From Pseudeuparius sepicola (taxonomy: Eukaryota; Arthropoda; Insecta; Coleoptera; Anthribidae): 64,000 nucleotides of DNA. A program made the position numbers and the translations under genes. A model generated the notes under the pieces. The model worked only from the letters and a program-made list of their open reading frames with translations. It had not been told where the DNA came from and did no database searches. The stretch spans positions 27,156,096-27,220,095 of the forward strand of contig OY987308.1 in the NCBI GenBank assembly GCA_963920635.1. The letters run 5' to 3'. The first letter of the stretch is position 1. Every line of letters starts with the position of its first letter. Positions 11,701 through 23,955 of this stretch are shown piece by piece.

Positions 11701-14700
11701 CGATGCTGGCCGTCACGCCCCGCCCGACGAAGGGGGCCACGTGCTCCCCCAGCTTGCTGTGCCTGAAGATCGCCCGCAGCACGTTCATCGAGTGCGTCTT
11801 GTACTCGTTGACTCGGGGCGTCGTAGCTGGATTTTCCGCCGCCTTAAACAACGCCTGCATGGTGACCTGAAAACAGGCCGGGTCCTGTTTTATTTCGGCG
11901 CACAGCGTCGCCAGTATCAGGAACGGCAGGCCGGCGCTGCGCCTCGTCGACGATATGCCGCGGTTCGCCCGCCCCGCAACAATCTTCGTCGCCTCCGTCA
12001 GCCAGTTCTTCGGCAGGATATTTACCGCGTCGTTCTTGGACTGCACGAAGCTGTCGCAGATCGTCGTGAACGCGACGTGCGCCTGTTCGAAGACGCCGCG
12101 GTGCTTGCTCTCGTAGAATATCTTCAGGAAGAAACCGCCGACCCTGTGCAGGTTGTCGTTGTTCAGCAGGGTCACCTCGTCCTCCAGCAGGACGGCCTGA
12201 CGCACCATCTCGGAGATCAACAGCATGATCTCCTTGACGGTGCGCCAGGAGTAGACGAGCAATTTTTGGGCTCGGGAGAATTCCTCGACGACGTTGGACG
12301 AGAGGTTGGGATCGGGCAGGGGTAGGTAACCTTCGGGGGAGGGGTCGCACACGATGGGCATGACGGCGTCGGCTATGTCTATGGTTATTTCTGCGAGCAC
12401 GTTGAAAATCGTCACGTATTTTTGGTTCATAGACCTGAAAGACGGATAATCGGTGAAATTTATGGGTAGATATTTTTTTCTATTATTATATAACTCTTGA
12501 ACGAAAAGAGGCTTTTTTTTCTACATTCTATTCTATTTTCACGTTTTTAAACCTATGTTTGCTATTATTTACAAGAGCGGAAAGTTTTCCCATAAGGGTA
12601 CGTTCGAACTACTCTTAATTTATTTAATCTTGATGGAATTTCGTAACTCTAAAATAGAACCAAACATAAAATTGACATTTACTGCATCATATTCTACACA
12701 TTTCAGTGTTAGTTCAGTGGAATTTTAAAAAATTATCACTCATTTCGGGAGAAGATTTGCAAATTAGGAAACGTTTTACAATGTCATTGTTTTCTACATA
12801 TTTAAGTTCCTTAGTGCCAGTATTTTCGCTATTTAAAACCTATATTTGCTATTATTTACAAGGGTGGAGAGTTTTTCCATAAGGGTACGTTTGAACTCCT
12901 CTTAATTTATTTAATCTTGATAGAATTTCGTAACTCGCAAAGAGAACCAAACATCAAACTGACATTTACTGCACCATATTCTACACATTTCAGTGTTAGT
13001 TCAGTAGGAATTAAAAAAATATATCACTCATTTTGGGAGAAAATTTGCAAATTAGGAAACGTTTTAAAATCATTGTTTTCCACATATTTAAGTTCCTTAG
13101 TGCCAGTATTTTCGCGTTTTTAAACCTACGTTTGATATTATTTACAGAAGCGGAGTTTTCCCATAAGGGTACGTTTGAACTACTCTTAATTTATTTAATC
13201 TTGATAGAATTTCGAAACTCGAAAATAGAACCAAACATCAAATTGACATTTACCGCATCATATTCTACACATTTCAGTGTTAGTTCAGTAGGAATTAAAA
13301 AAAAATTATCACTCATTTAGGGGGAAAATTTGCAAATTAGGAAACATTTAAAATGTCATTGTTTTCTACATATTTAAGTTCCTTAGTGCCAGTATTTTCG
13401 CGTTTTTAAACGTAGGGTTGCTATTATTTACAAGGGCGGTACGAGTTTTTCCATACGGGTACGTTTGAACTACTCTTAATTTATTTAATCTTAATAGAAT
13501 TTCGTAACTCGAAAATAGAACCAAACATCAAATTGACATTTACCGCATCATATTCTACACATTTCAGTGTTAGTTCAGTAGGAATTTAAAAAATATATCA
13601 CTCATTTCGGGAGAAAATTTGCAAATTAGAAAACGTTTTAAAACGTCATTGTTTTCTACATATTTAATTTCCTTAGTGCCAGTATTTTCGCGTTTTTAAA
13701 CCTAGGGTTGCTATTATTTACAAGGGCGGTACGAGTTTTTCCATACGGGTACGTTTGAACTACTCTTAATTTATTTAATCTTGATAGAACTTCGTAACTC
13801 GAAAATAGAACCAAACATCAAATTGACATTTACTGCATCATATTCTACAAGTTTCAGTGTTAGTTCAGCAGTAATTTTAAAAAATTAGCACTCCTTCAGG
13901 GAGCAAATTTGCAAATTGGGAAACGTTTTAAAATGCCTTTTAAACTTACGTTAGATCTCTGCCCTCCAACTGCAGCCTGATGGCAAAAACGAGACCGTAA
14001 ATGGCCGTCTGGAGGTCGTCCTTCTGCAACTCGTCTATGCAAATATCTTTGGCCTCCTCCACCAGCTTGCTCAAAATGATCGCGATAAGTCCCATGCGCC
14101 AATCGAAATCTTCGCACTGCTGCGGAAACGGGTCTTCCTGTATGGCTAGATCTCCGAAGAACGGCGACATCGTGCAAACCTCCAGCAAATAGGCCGCCGC
14201 CAACGTCTGACTCGGCCGAACCGACATCGCCAGTTCGAGGCTTCTGTTCAGGTATTTGTACGTGAATTCCAGATTCTAAAAACAAACCGTCAACAAAATA
14301 AACGATAGCATTGACGGTACGTACCGTGAAACCCATGAATTTCGGCGGGAGACTCCTCAAAATATCAACCATAAGCTTCTTGTTACTTTCGTACGAATCG
14401 AACAGGACGTTGTGGCTATTTTTAATGTCCTCCTCGTTCCAACATATCTGCCATTCTTCGATCGGCAAGATGTCCCTTATCTTTTGCAGTAGTTCCAACG
14501 AGACGGCCCTACGCGGATAATTCGAGTCGTACGACAAGTTCCCGATCATGATCTTGGTGAAGCTCATTATGAACCGTTTGTAGGACTTCTGCAGGTCCTT
14601 GTAGGGGCTCAGCCTGCCGTTCTGCTCTTTGATCTGATCTAAATGGACGGCGTACTGTTGGCTCAACAGCTGATATTGTTGGTTGAGTTGTTGGATCTGT

Positions 14701-17700
14701 TTGTGGATTTGATCGTCCCCGCCTTCTCCTTCCGCCTCGTCCAGGGTCTCGAGGGCTTGGTTTAATGCCTGGATTTGGGCGCGGATGTTCTTCAAACCTT
14801 CCTGGTATTGCTTGCAGATCTGCTCGAATTTGTTCATGATTTCGCTTAGTTCGGTCACGTGCCTCAAAACTACTTTGTAGCCGGCGTCGAATCGTTTTAG
14901 GGCCTTTTTGTAGAATTCCACCATTTGCTTGCGGATTTTCGGGATTTCGCACGGGATATTGTATCGTATGTAGGTTATTAAGAACACAAATTCCCAATCT
15001 ATAAAGGTTTCGGTTGTTCTTTGTGAGTCTACGATGCAGGCAAGTACTAAAATTCGAATCTAAAATTAAAAAAATATAACATAAAAAAGACTCGGAACTT
15101 TTTTTAAGTTACATCTTCATCTTGGTGTATCATATAAGTGTCCATTCGTTTTCTGTCTACAAGACCACGCCAGTACATGTTACATTCGTTTCCAGATATC
15201 TGTATTTCTAAATTTCTCTTGCGAGCTTGATTTAAGCATGTTAAAAGGCAAGCAGATTCTTCAGTTGAACCAAGGTAGTCTCGTGGAAAGCTAAATAAAA
15301 ATGGTAATGTAAAAATCTAAATTCTAATTTTAAAACATCTCATGTCCTCGAAAAAAAAAAAATTATAACTCGAAAACGAAAAGAGATATTGAATTGATAT
15401 TTGCAGCATATTTTTCTACACAATGTAGTTACTTGGAGTCTGTATTTTCTGAATTTTAAACCAATGTTTGCTATTTTTACAAGGGTTTAATTTTTTTTCA
15501 CTTATGGTACATTTGAACTACTTTTAATTTATTTTCTTAATAAAATAATTGTATAACTTGAACAGATATAAAATTGATCTATGCAACATTGTACACATTT
15601 CATAGACGTTATTTTCAAATTTTTAAACCTAGATTTGTATTTTTTTTATCTTTTTAGAAGTTAGATGTTCATATGCTATACTTACACCACCCTTAACATT
15701 GTGGGCTGTAATTTGAACGCCGAACAAAAAATCTTCTGGCAATACCCCTGCACCTCCTTGTCATTTTTCGTCTTTAATATCTTCAAAACTGGCAGCACCC
15801 AAGTTTTCGACCACTCCACCCTTTGCTCCGCCGTGTTCGGAAACGCCCTCTCCATGATGCTCGTGTACGTTTTGCAGGAGATGTCCGCTATGGTCGCGTC
15901 GGAAATGTACCCCAAAAGGATATCGATCATGTCGTTGAACTGCGCCAGAAGCGCGTGCACACCGTAGTACTTGGAGAAATTGTCGTAGTAGAGGAAGGCC
16001 AGGTTGTTGCCTTGCGTCATCTCCTTCATCCTTTTTATCAGGATTTCGGTTAGTTCGCCGAATGCCCGGCTACGCAGGAGCGTGGCGGCGCTCTCTATGA
16101 GCTTCTCCAAGAAATATTTCGAATACGTCCGCACGGTGTCGATGTAGTGATCTATGTGCGACGAGACGTAGTCCAAACCGCGTTCGAATAATGGGGCGAT
16201 CACGTCCGTCGGAATGTTTTTGAAGTGCTTGCCGAGAAGGCATATTATGCGGCTGGCCTCGATTATTATCGTCGGATGAGATGTCAGTCTAAAAATACGA
16301 TACTAGATTTTGAAGGAAAATGTTTTGTTTGTTTACTTTTTGGCGGTCTCCAAGATACCCTCGTACAAGGCGCAGACTAATGATTTCCCTCTAACCGTTT
16401 CGCTGAACAGGATATTTTCGGGGACCACGCTCAAAATCGAAGAATATATTATTATGACGTATTCGTTGTCTTTATAGGTGCCCTGCAGGGCGTTGAAGAG
16501 GTTGTAGAATTTCTCTTTCGCCGCTTTGGGGATTTCTATAGGGGGGCTGTCCCTCTCTTCCTACAATCGGAAGATTAAGGAAAAAATCGGGGATTTTCGA
16601 GGTTACCTACCTGTTGCTGTACGAGGGGCGGCAATGACATGCCGTCCAAGTTGACGGCGGAATAAGACTGCACGAACAGCAGTCCCGCCTTGGTCCTCAT
16701 TTCAAACTTTATGTTTTCATTAAACAAGACTATGTAGGAATATATAAAGATGGAGCGGGAATATTTCGTCTTGAATTCGGACATGCTGCGTATGTCTTTG
16801 ACGTACATCGCGAGTATCTCGCGCATAACTTCGTTCATCAGGGCGTTGACCTCGGGAAGTACCTGGGCCCCCATTTGTTGGAAGGAATATCTGGAAATTC
16901 GACGGCATTTTTGGCCAAGGCATAGTTTCATTCTGGGATACTTCAACAGGCGATAAAAAACCACAAAATATGTCCATTTTGTGGTATATCGTCCTTTTAT
17001 GCCAGATAACACCTTATATTTGGATGAAAAAATATAATGTTCGGATACCTAAACCTTTTAATTTATATACAGTAAATTCTGCTTAAATCTAACCCTTTTA
17101 TAGCGAACTTCCAATTAATATGAACCTTTTTTCCTTATACGAAAATTCACCCATAGACACTCATGTATTTATTTCATTACTGGTAACCTATTTCTGAGCT
17201 TGCTTTTAGGAAAAAATTCATGACTCGAAAACGAAACTAGGTATCATTATAGCATCATATTCTACACAATTTAGTTATCTAGGAAGGGTATTTCAGATTT
17301 TTGAACCTACGCTTGGTATTTTTTGGAAGGGTTAAAATTTTCTCGATAAGGGTACGTTTGAACTACTTTTAATTTATGTCTCTTATTAATCGAATTTCAC
17401 AATTCGAAAACGAAAAAGATTTCAAACTGACTTTTCTCCTTTTTTAACCTACATTTAGTATTATTTTATAAGGACGAAAAACATAAAAAAAATGCAGGCT
17501 CATTTATTTAATATTAAAAAATCATTTTTAATGCTTTTTTTTGTGCTTAGAAATTGTTTTAATCCTGACAGTAAGAGCCCTTTCTCTTGGGGTAAAAGTA
17601 GTAAGTAGTAGTAAGTAAAAGTGCATACTTTTAATCATGCCCTTTTTCTTTTAAACCCACTTAACGAGAGCATGGTTTTCTCGTGTAAAACGATACGATA

Positions 17701-18277
17701 AAAATTCTTACAAGGCATGATGTGTGTATGCGTCGAACAACAACAGGCACAGAGGAAACAGATCCGGGAAGATTCTCTCAAAGTCGAAATTTTCTATAGT
17801 TTGCACGACGGTAACGAAATAAAAAAAATCCGAACACTGTACGACGTTACAGCGGTTGTCCCTGTGCATCTCGTCGTATATCTCGCTGGCGGCCAGCTGA
17901 ATAATCTTATGGATGATCCCGTACTGCTGTACGATCATCAGCAAGAACTTCTTCATCGCCTTTTTGTGGTGGAACATCGAAAAGAAGTTGATTATCATGT
18001 TCCTGCAGTCCTTCATCAGCTCCACGCTCGGGTATTCCATCGTCACCTCCCTTATGAACAACTTTATCTGTAAAACGGCCCCTTACTCTCCTCCCGGGAC
18101 GCGCTAACGTAAAATCAAACTCACAACTTCAGTGATGACTTCCTTGGTTTCCTCGTCGTCTTTCAAGTTTCCTATGCTCACCAGTATGCGGGCCATGTTT
18201 TTGGTGGGCTGCCACGACGTGTCCAACTCGAAGTCGACGAGCCGGCCGAACTCGGTGTGCAGGGCGGCCAGTGCCAT
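5772..18277 (-). CDS. THADA: THADA homologue (tRNA 2'-O-methyltransferase regulator, Trm732-like)
   Basis: Fifteen coding exons: 18125-18277, 17712-18067, 16611-16890, 16337-16560, 15686-16288, 15113-15290, 14325-15059, 13950-14275, 11414-12434, 11169-11357, 10956-11110, 10119-10897, 6737-6872, 6547-6685, 5772-6227. They sum to 5730 nt, 1909 residues (vertebrate THADA is about 1950), and all phases close. It is an all-helical, ARM/HEAT-type protein. The DUF2428 core includes STRRSAGLPF (about residues 1113-1122) and VWGVRNSATLLYAALITRIFG (about 1202-1222). The central exon at 14325-15059 holds a Gln-rich coiled coil. Yeast Trm732 partners Trm7 in tRNA position-32 2'-O-methylation; fly THADA also affects SERCA and fat storage. 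Exon 13 is the least certain: donors GTGGGT (used here) and GTAACA lie close together, and only the first keeps frame. Confidence 0.9.
6416..6524. repeat. Short near-perfect hairpin in a THADA intron
   Basis: GCCGTCAAAATTGACAGTT and AACTGTCAAATTTGACGGC form inverted arms around a ~20-nt loop. The flanks GGGTAAAA...CGC also pair as a looser extension. The whole unit is about 108 bp and sits between THADA exons 14 and 15. It is probably a small MITE or solo palindrome. TGTCAAATTTGACA-type cores recur near 42635 and 55537. Confidence 0.6.
6960..10080 (+). mobile_element. Decayed non-LTR retrotransposon (LINE) copy A in THADA intron 12, split by a nested element
   Basis: Frame-shifted reverse-transcriptase fragments run in + orientation, opposite to THADA. 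They include FGFRKSRDTEVAA, TKAFDTVN, GVPQGSILGPLLFLIYIN, the catalytic LFADDT and a LTLNFNKSSFMF block. Stops and frameshifts show it is dead, and the 5' end is truncated. LINE sequence stops at about 8000, resumes at about 9477 and ends in AATAAATAAACAAATGAATGAATGAA at 10058-10080, only about 40 bp from a THADA splice donor. Copies of the same family lie at 50905-52125 and, reversed, at 31495-32000. RT motifs suggest a Jockey/CR1-like clade; placement is inference. Confidence 0.85.
8001..9476. mobile_element. 1.48-kb inverted-repeat DNA element nested in LINE copy A
   Basis: The segment starts GGGTACTTGACAATATTTTT and ends with the inverted match AAAATTTCGTCAAGTACCC. It is flanked by TA on both sides (7999-8000 and 9477-9478). 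Removing it restores the LINE sequence (...TTCGCAA + TTATATACCAC...) as seen in copy B near 51550. Only short ORFs exist inside (for example 8808-9026, no recognised domain), so it is probably non-autonomous. Near 9145 it contains GGAAGAAGGAATCAATCAACG, close to a block at 49690 in another element. Confidence 0.72.
12530..13945. repeat. Satellite array A, about five monomers of 285-300 bp, in a THADA intron
   Basis: GGGTACGTTTGAACT(A/C)CTCTTAA recurs near 12597, 12883, 13167, 13459 and 13757. Each is followed by a conserved monomer with ACATTTCAGTGTTAGTTCAG, GAGAAAATTTGCAAATTAGG and CCTTAGTGCCAGTATTTTCG. The array ends within a few bases of the splice donor of THADA exon 8 (13949). Related single or partial monomers lie near 15340-15660 and 17160-17480. 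Confidence 0.88.
15340..15665. repeat. Solitary degenerate satellite monomer in a THADA intron
   Basis: AACTCGAAAACGAAA, GGTACATTTGAACTACTTTT and ACACATTTCA blocks match satellite families A and B. It is a single divergent copy between exons 5 and 6. Confidence 0.65.
17040..17710. repeat. THADA intron 2 with degenerate satellite monomers
   Basis: AT-rich intron. Around 17210-17460 it has the same CTCGAAAACGAAA, GGTACGTTTGAACTACTTTT and TTTTTAACCTACATTT blocks as the satellite arrays. Nothing coding was seen. Confidence 0.55.
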
Positions 18278-19283
18278 GTCTCGGGACTGCTGGGGGGCCC
18301 CCGATTACACGGAAATCCGATCGAAATCGGTCAGAATCCAACGGACGGACGCCCGACTCCTGCCATGCTTCCCACGAAACGTCAAACGTCACCGGTTTGA
18401 CAGCTGTCAGCTGGTAAGCAAGCGGTCTTCTTCTTCTAATTCGTTTTGTGTCCTTCCGTTCGTCGTGGACAATTTAGCCACTGGGGAGCGGTTCGCTTGA
18501 GCAACAGTATACAGTGTGTTCCCGGATAGGTGAAACGACTTTTACAAAGACAAAAAAATTTAGTTAAAATTTGAGCTTCTGGGATTCGGATTTGCATGTT
18601 CTGAAACTAATTTGTGACGCAATTTTTGTCAGTAAAGTGCCTGTTAGTAGGTTTTATGGCAAAATGAAATTTGTTTGGAATGAAAAATTCATGGGAAACA
18701 CTTTTTTAAATTTCTAAAAGGAGTATGCTCTTTTTGGTTAATTAAAGACGATTGTTATTGTTACTATTATATCAAATTGACCTTTGCAGCATCAAATTGT
18801 ACATATTTCAGATACTTAGTGGTTGTTCTTGTAGACTTTCAAGGACAGGAAAAAATCAAAGCCTTTTTTTTATCGCTTTATTATTTATTGTTTCTATCAT
18901 AATTTTGCTAAAAATACATAATGTTATTCGAAAAACCACATTTTATTGTTAATCTCACAACAAAACCAACCACCTAGCTACCATTATTTCGGAAGAAAGA
19001 ATACTAAAAAAATCTCAAGGGTATGCAGTATACAATAGTACATTCTTTAAAAAATATATCCCCACCTAAAAATAGTACTAGTTGCCTACAATCAACAACA
19101 AAAATTGTATATAACAAAATGCCTGCCTTACACTTATAATATAATATTATAGAAACCCTACATTTAATAATGCACGTTGAAAAAACAAATCGTTAGTATA
19201 CTTCTGTATTTTTTTAATGGTATACATTCAATAGTATACTTTAGTTTTTTTTTTATTTATGCTTACGTTAGACCTACTTTCCT
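18278..19283. other. Intergenic region between THADA (5') and extradenticle (3')
   Basis: It contains the presumed THADA promoter and 5' UTR (GC-rich to about 18480), then AT-rich sequence with a satellite fragment near 18770-18830. The stretch 18960-19283 is probably exd 3' UTR; TTTATT at about 19253 would read AATAAA on the minus strand. No gene was seen. Confidence 0.4.
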
Positions 19284-21996
19284 CTACGGGGACAACTCCT
19301 GCGCGTGCATGGGATCATAGCCGCAACTACTGGCGTCATACGCCGAACTTTGATCGTACGCCGAACCCATCGAGTATCCCATCGAGTCCTGAGGCGGCGC
19401 CGGCGACATCATAGGCGTCGGGGTGCCGCTATACGGCGAGGCCCCCGCCGCCTTCTTAGCCGCGTACAGATTCGCCTCCTCCTGGGCCTTCCCGATGTTC
19501 TTCTTGTAGCGGATACGCTTGTTGCCGAACCAGTTCGACACCTGGCTGACGGTTATGCCGCACTTTCGCGCCAGCTCCTCCTTCGCCTCCTCGCTCGGGT
19601 ACGGGTTGGACAGGTGCGAGTAGAAGTACTCGTTGAGGATCTCCGAGGCCTGCTTGCTGAAGTTGCGGCGTTTGCGGCGCGCGTCCAGGAACCTCGACCG
19701 CAATATCATCACGGCCTCGCACGTCGACTGCTTCAGCTGCATCTGGATCGAGCTGAACTTCTTGTGGATGATCTGCACCATGCGCTCGATCTCCTTGGGG
19801 GTGATCGGCCGCGTGCGGCTCTGCTCCCGCAGCAGGTTCATGACGTGGGTGGTGAACTCGTTGCACGCCTGCTCGTACTTCTCCAGCTCCTGGTGGTAGA
19901 TCTGCCGGATCTGGGCGAGCTTTGCCCGGTAGTCCGAGTGTTCGATGGCGTTGTCGGGTTGGCCGGCCTGGGCGGCGGCGGAGCCGGACGCGGCCGCCCC
20001 CGCCCCGCCGCCCTTCTCCGGTCCGGCGACGCCCTCGGCGATTAGCATGTTGTCCAACCTGTGCCCGCAATGCGAAGGTTCTATTAGGAGAGGCATCGCG
20101 AGCGGCCACGAACGGCTTTCAGAGGGGTCGGCGATTGTTTGGCGAAAACATGCACACTTTGATATGCTTGAACTTCAGAAAAAATCTAACTATTTTAGAT
20201 ATAATCAGAATTCATAAATATCGATATATTGTTACTTAGTTCAGTTACTTAAAGATGTCATTTTAAGATTTTGAAATCTACATTTAAACTTTTTTACAAG
20301 GGTCTAAAATGAATGTTTTTGTTTACTGAAATGTACAAAAACGTAGAAGGGCCATGTAATCTTATTTTTCTAATTGCAAGATCTATTTAGTGTCAAAAAT
20401 TTTAGACAGATTTGACATATTTAGAGACAGTATTTTCAGATTTTTACATCAATACTTACTACTTTTTACAAATTTCGATAGTGGTACATTTGAACTACTT
20501 TTGATTTGTTTTTATTGATAAAATTTCATAAGTCGAAAATGGAAACAGATATGGAATTGATTTTTGCAGCATATTATTCCACACATTTCAGTTACTTAAA
20601 GATATCACTGGAAGATTTTGAAATCTACATTTAAACTTTTTTACGAGGGTCTAAAACGAATGATTTTTTTGTTTACTGAAATGTACAAAAGCGTAGAAGG
20701 GCCATGTAATCTTATTTTTTCTAATTGCAAGATCTATTTAGTGCTAAAAATTTTAGACAGATTTGACATATTATTTAGAGACAGTATTTTCAGATTTTTA
20801 CATCAATACTTACTACTTTTTACAAATTTCGATAGTGGTACATTTGAACTACTTTTGATTTGTTTTTATTGATAAAATTTCATAAGTCGAAAATGGAAAC
20901 AGATATGGAATTGATTTTTGCAGCATATTATTCCACACATTTCAGTTACTTAAAGATATCACTGGAAGATTTTGAAATCTACATTTAAACTTTTTTACGA
21001 GGGTCTAAAACGAATGATTTTTTTGTTTACTGAAATGTACAAAAGCGTAGAAGGGCCATGTAAACTTATTTTTTCTAATTGCAAGATCTATTTAGTGCTA
21101 AAAATTTTAGACAGATTTGACGTATTTAGAGAGAGTATTTTCAGATTTTTACATCAATACTTACTACTTTTTACAAATTTCGATAGTGGTACATTTGAAC
21201 TACTTTTGATTTGTTTTTATTGATAAAATTTCATAAGTCGAAAATGGAAACAGATATGGAATTGATTTTTGCAGCATCTTATTCCACACATTTCAGTTAC
21301 TTAAAGATGTCATTGGAACGAGTCGGCGATTGTTTGGCAAAAACATGCACACTTTCACTTTGATATGCTTGAACGTCAGAAAAAATCTAACTATAATAGA
21401 TATAATCAGAATTCATAAATATCGATATATTGTGAATTATATTTATAATTCGTAACTCCAAAGATATATTCCTAAGACGTATATGCGATTAGAAAGAAAT
21501 TACAACTTGAAGATAAACAGACGTGAGAATTACAAGATATTTATACCTTACGTTTAATACGAGGGGCCCTCAAATCCCAACCCCCTGTGAACGGGCCTCG
21601 TCTCTAGTCGACCCCCCTAAAAAATCGTGGCCGTCCGGCGCGGAAATTCCCCCGACCGGTCCGATCGAAAGAATCCTCCAACACTTACCTCATCAGCTGC
21701 GGGTCGGGCGGCTCCTCCTCCTGCGTGTTCCGCAGGCTGAGCACCGTCTTCTCCTTGATCTCGCACAGCACGGAGAAGAGCGCCGGCTTCATCCGGTGGC
21801 AGTTCAGCGTGTGCTTCCTGGCCTGCGCCTCGTCCAGGCTCTGGTCGGTGATGTTCATGATCTGCTGCAGGATCTCGCCGATGTCCTGCTTGCGCGGCTC
21901 GTTGCCGTCCCCGCCGGGGCCCTCCATGCCGTACGGCTGGGGGGCCATCAGCCCCCCGCCGCCGCCGTGTCCCATCATCCTGCTGGGATCGTCCAT
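19284..21996 (-). CDS. exd: Extradenticle (PBX-class TALE homeodomain cofactor)
   Basis: Two coding exons, 21689-21996 and 19284-20058, join AG|G to give 360 residues. The N-terminus [11 protein letters not shown] and [10 protein letters not shown] matches insect Exd. The PBC domain (about residues 25-225) includes [32 protein letters not shown] and the PBC-B block [19 protein letters not shown]. The TALE homeodomain (about 229-291) carries the three-residue loop insertion ([14 protein letters not shown]) and recognition helix [18 protein letters not shown]. An Ala/Gly-rich spacer separates the PBC halves. Exd is the nuclear DNA-binding partner of Hox proteins and of Homothorax. An in-frame upstream ATG at 22050 would add 18 Pro-rich residues; I chose 21996 by homology. 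Confidence 0.97.
20127..21435. repeat. Satellite array B (~354-bp monomers) between ~110-bp direct repeats in the exd intron
   Basis: Three near-identical monomers begin at GGGTCTAAAA near 20302, 20649 and 21001; each has AAAGCGTAGAAGGGCCATGT, GACAGTATTTTCAGATTTTT and TGGTACATTTGAACTACTTT. The array is bracketed by direct repeats at 20127-20232 and 21324-21432. Both start GTCGGCGATTGTTTGGC(G/A)AA and end ATAAATATCGATATATTGT. The left repeat lies about 70 bp from the acceptor of exd exon 2. Confidence 0.88.
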
Positions 21997-22304
21997 GTAC
22001 CGGGGTAGCGACCACCTGGGGGGGGCCGGCTCCGCCGATGTGGGGCCCAAACTGTCGAATGGGGACGCTTGGGGCGCGATGTTTGGGTAAACAAAGCCCC
22101 TGGGTGAGCGAGCGGGGCTTCGGCGGGGGGGCGGGGGGTCGTGTGGAAAAGTCGGAGGGGCAACGTTGCCGGATCTCGGATGCCCGAGATAGTTTCTCCC
22201 CAGACAAAAATCGAAAGGTGTCTATATTTTCTATTATTTCATTATAAGTGATTGAATATGTTCGCATACGACGAAAAAGGAAGAAAAAACTTTTTTCAAA
22301 ATTT

Positions 22305-23110
22305 ATCGTCAATAAATTGTTACAATTTGTATGAAATCATCACTTATTAATTTCATAAGATCATTCCAGTTATTTAATTTCTTTATTTATTGCAGTGTCG
22401 TCCGCATAACTTTGTATATCGCCTTTTGAATTTGCAGAAAATAAATCATTGACATAAATGTTAAATAACTTGAGGCCCAAAATTGTCCTTTGTGGTATAC
22501 CAATAAATTGTTATTAAACCAATTTACAATTTGTATGAAATCATCACTTATTAATTTCATACGATCATTCCAGTTACATATTTTCTTTATTTATTGCAGT
22601 GTCATCCGTATAACTTTGTATATTGCCTTTTGAATTTACAGAAAATAAATCATTGACATAAATGTTAAATAACTAGAGGCCCAAAATTGTCCTCTGTGGT
22701 ATACCAATAAATTGTTATTAAACCAATTTACAATTTGTATGAAATCATCACTTATTTCATAAGATCATTCCAGTTACATATTTTCTTTATTTATTGCAGT
22801 GTCATCCGCATAACTTTGTATATTGCCTTTTGAATTTACAGAAAATAAATCATTGATATAAAATGTTAAATAACTTGAGGCCCAAAATTGTCCTTTGTGG
22901 TATACCAATAAATTGTTATTAAACCAATTTACAATTTGTATGAAATCATCACTTATTAATTTCATAAGATCATTCCAGTTACATATTTTCTTTATTTATT
23001 GCAGTGTCATCCGCATAATTTGTATATTGCCTTTTGAATTTACAGAAAATAAATCATTGATATAAATGTTAAATAACTTGGGCCCAAAATTTTCCATTGT
23101 GGTATACCAT
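22305..23110. repeat. Tandem array of a ~203-bp reverse-transcriptase segment, four copies
   Basis: AATAAATTGTTATTAAACCA begins at 22502, 22706 and 22907, periods of 204 and 201 bp; a first copy starts near 22305 and a fourth runs to about 23110. Each unit, on the minus strand, encodes the RT region from LFNIYINDLFSVNSKG to SYADDTAIN. The copies differ by a few substitutions and small indels. Confidence 0.85.
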
Positions 23111-23690
23111 ATATTGCTAGTTTGTTTGTTACTAACGCAATTATTTATCCTAACAACATTTTTTCTATCATATATATATAATTTTGAAAGAGTTTTAATG
23201 GCAGAGGCCACGTATACCTATTTTTTCTAATTTATTTAATAGCAAATTATGACTTAGAGTATGAAAAGCTTGTTTAAGATCTAAAAAAATACAAATAGGT
23301 AGGTACATGGATTTTCATTATCAGTCGCTTTATAAATTTGATCTGTTAGATTAGATAGGAAATAGCATCATATAATGTGTTGATTTTTTACGTTGAAATC
23401 CAAATTGTTTTTGAGATAAAAGTTTGTGTTTCTCTAAATAATTTTCGATTCTGTTTTTAAAACATATTCAAATATATTTTTGCTAAAGACGAAATCATTG
23501 TTATTAGGTCAATAATTTTTAATAATATATTTATCACCACTTTTGTGAACTGGTTTAATTAGACCAATTTTGAAAGAATATGAATAGCAGATTGTTGTTT
23601 TAAAAATAATGTTTATTAAAAAGGTTAATGGTTTACAGATATCATTTTTTATAGTTTTTAAGATCTCCGATGTAATAATTACACAACTGA
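22305..23690 (-). mobile_element. Decayed LINE reverse-transcriptase fragment (second family)
   Basis: Read on the minus strand, the 23110-23690 part gives broken RT sequence including an LIKPVHKSGDK-like block (23530-23580 region) and the YDRKNVVRINN block. It then continues into GPKLFNIYINDLFS and YADDTAIN. Stops and frameshifts are frequent. The downstream RT part is repeated in tandem (separate entry). It lies between the exd 5' end and the divergent ZAD gene. Confidence 0.75.
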
Positions 23691-23955
23691 TCTTTGCTGC
23701 ATTTTATTCTACGTAGTTCGAAAATTCTGCAAAAAATCCTTTATTTTTTTCGACGTGCACAAAATTTTCATACTTTTGTGCAAAATATTCTTTGGATCTC
23801 GTGAAAAAGAGGCAGACCTGGCAACGTTGCGACCCACACCGCGCACGCGTTCTCGACCCGTCGATTTATGGATCTTTACCAAGGTCGACGCTCGCGGCGT
23901 TGCCAGACTGCGCACTTTGTCGGATCCTACTTTCCGGGTTGGGCGCTTGCCAAAA

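Noticed and set aside
11435..12325. 296-codon + strand ORF opposite THADA exon 9
   Set aside because: It is a shadow of the GC-rich THADA exon: Arg/Gln-rich with no domain, while the minus strand has clear homology and splice sites.
12530..13945. CRISPR-like regular repeats
   Set aside because: Monomers are contiguous ~290-bp units with no short repeat/unique spacer structure, in an intron of a eukaryotic gene.
19305..20045. 246-codon + strand ORF opposite the exd exon
   Set aside because: Antisense of the exd homeodomain exon; its Arg/Leu-rich composition comes from codon complementarity.
20618..21223. Two near-identical 84-codon ORFs
   Set aside because: They are the same frame in successive satellite monomers, not genes.
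21617..22312. 231-codon minus ORF overlapping exd exon 1 in another frame
   Set aside because: Low-complexity Pro/Arg/Gly frame of the GC-rich exd 5' region; the exd frame is unmistakable.
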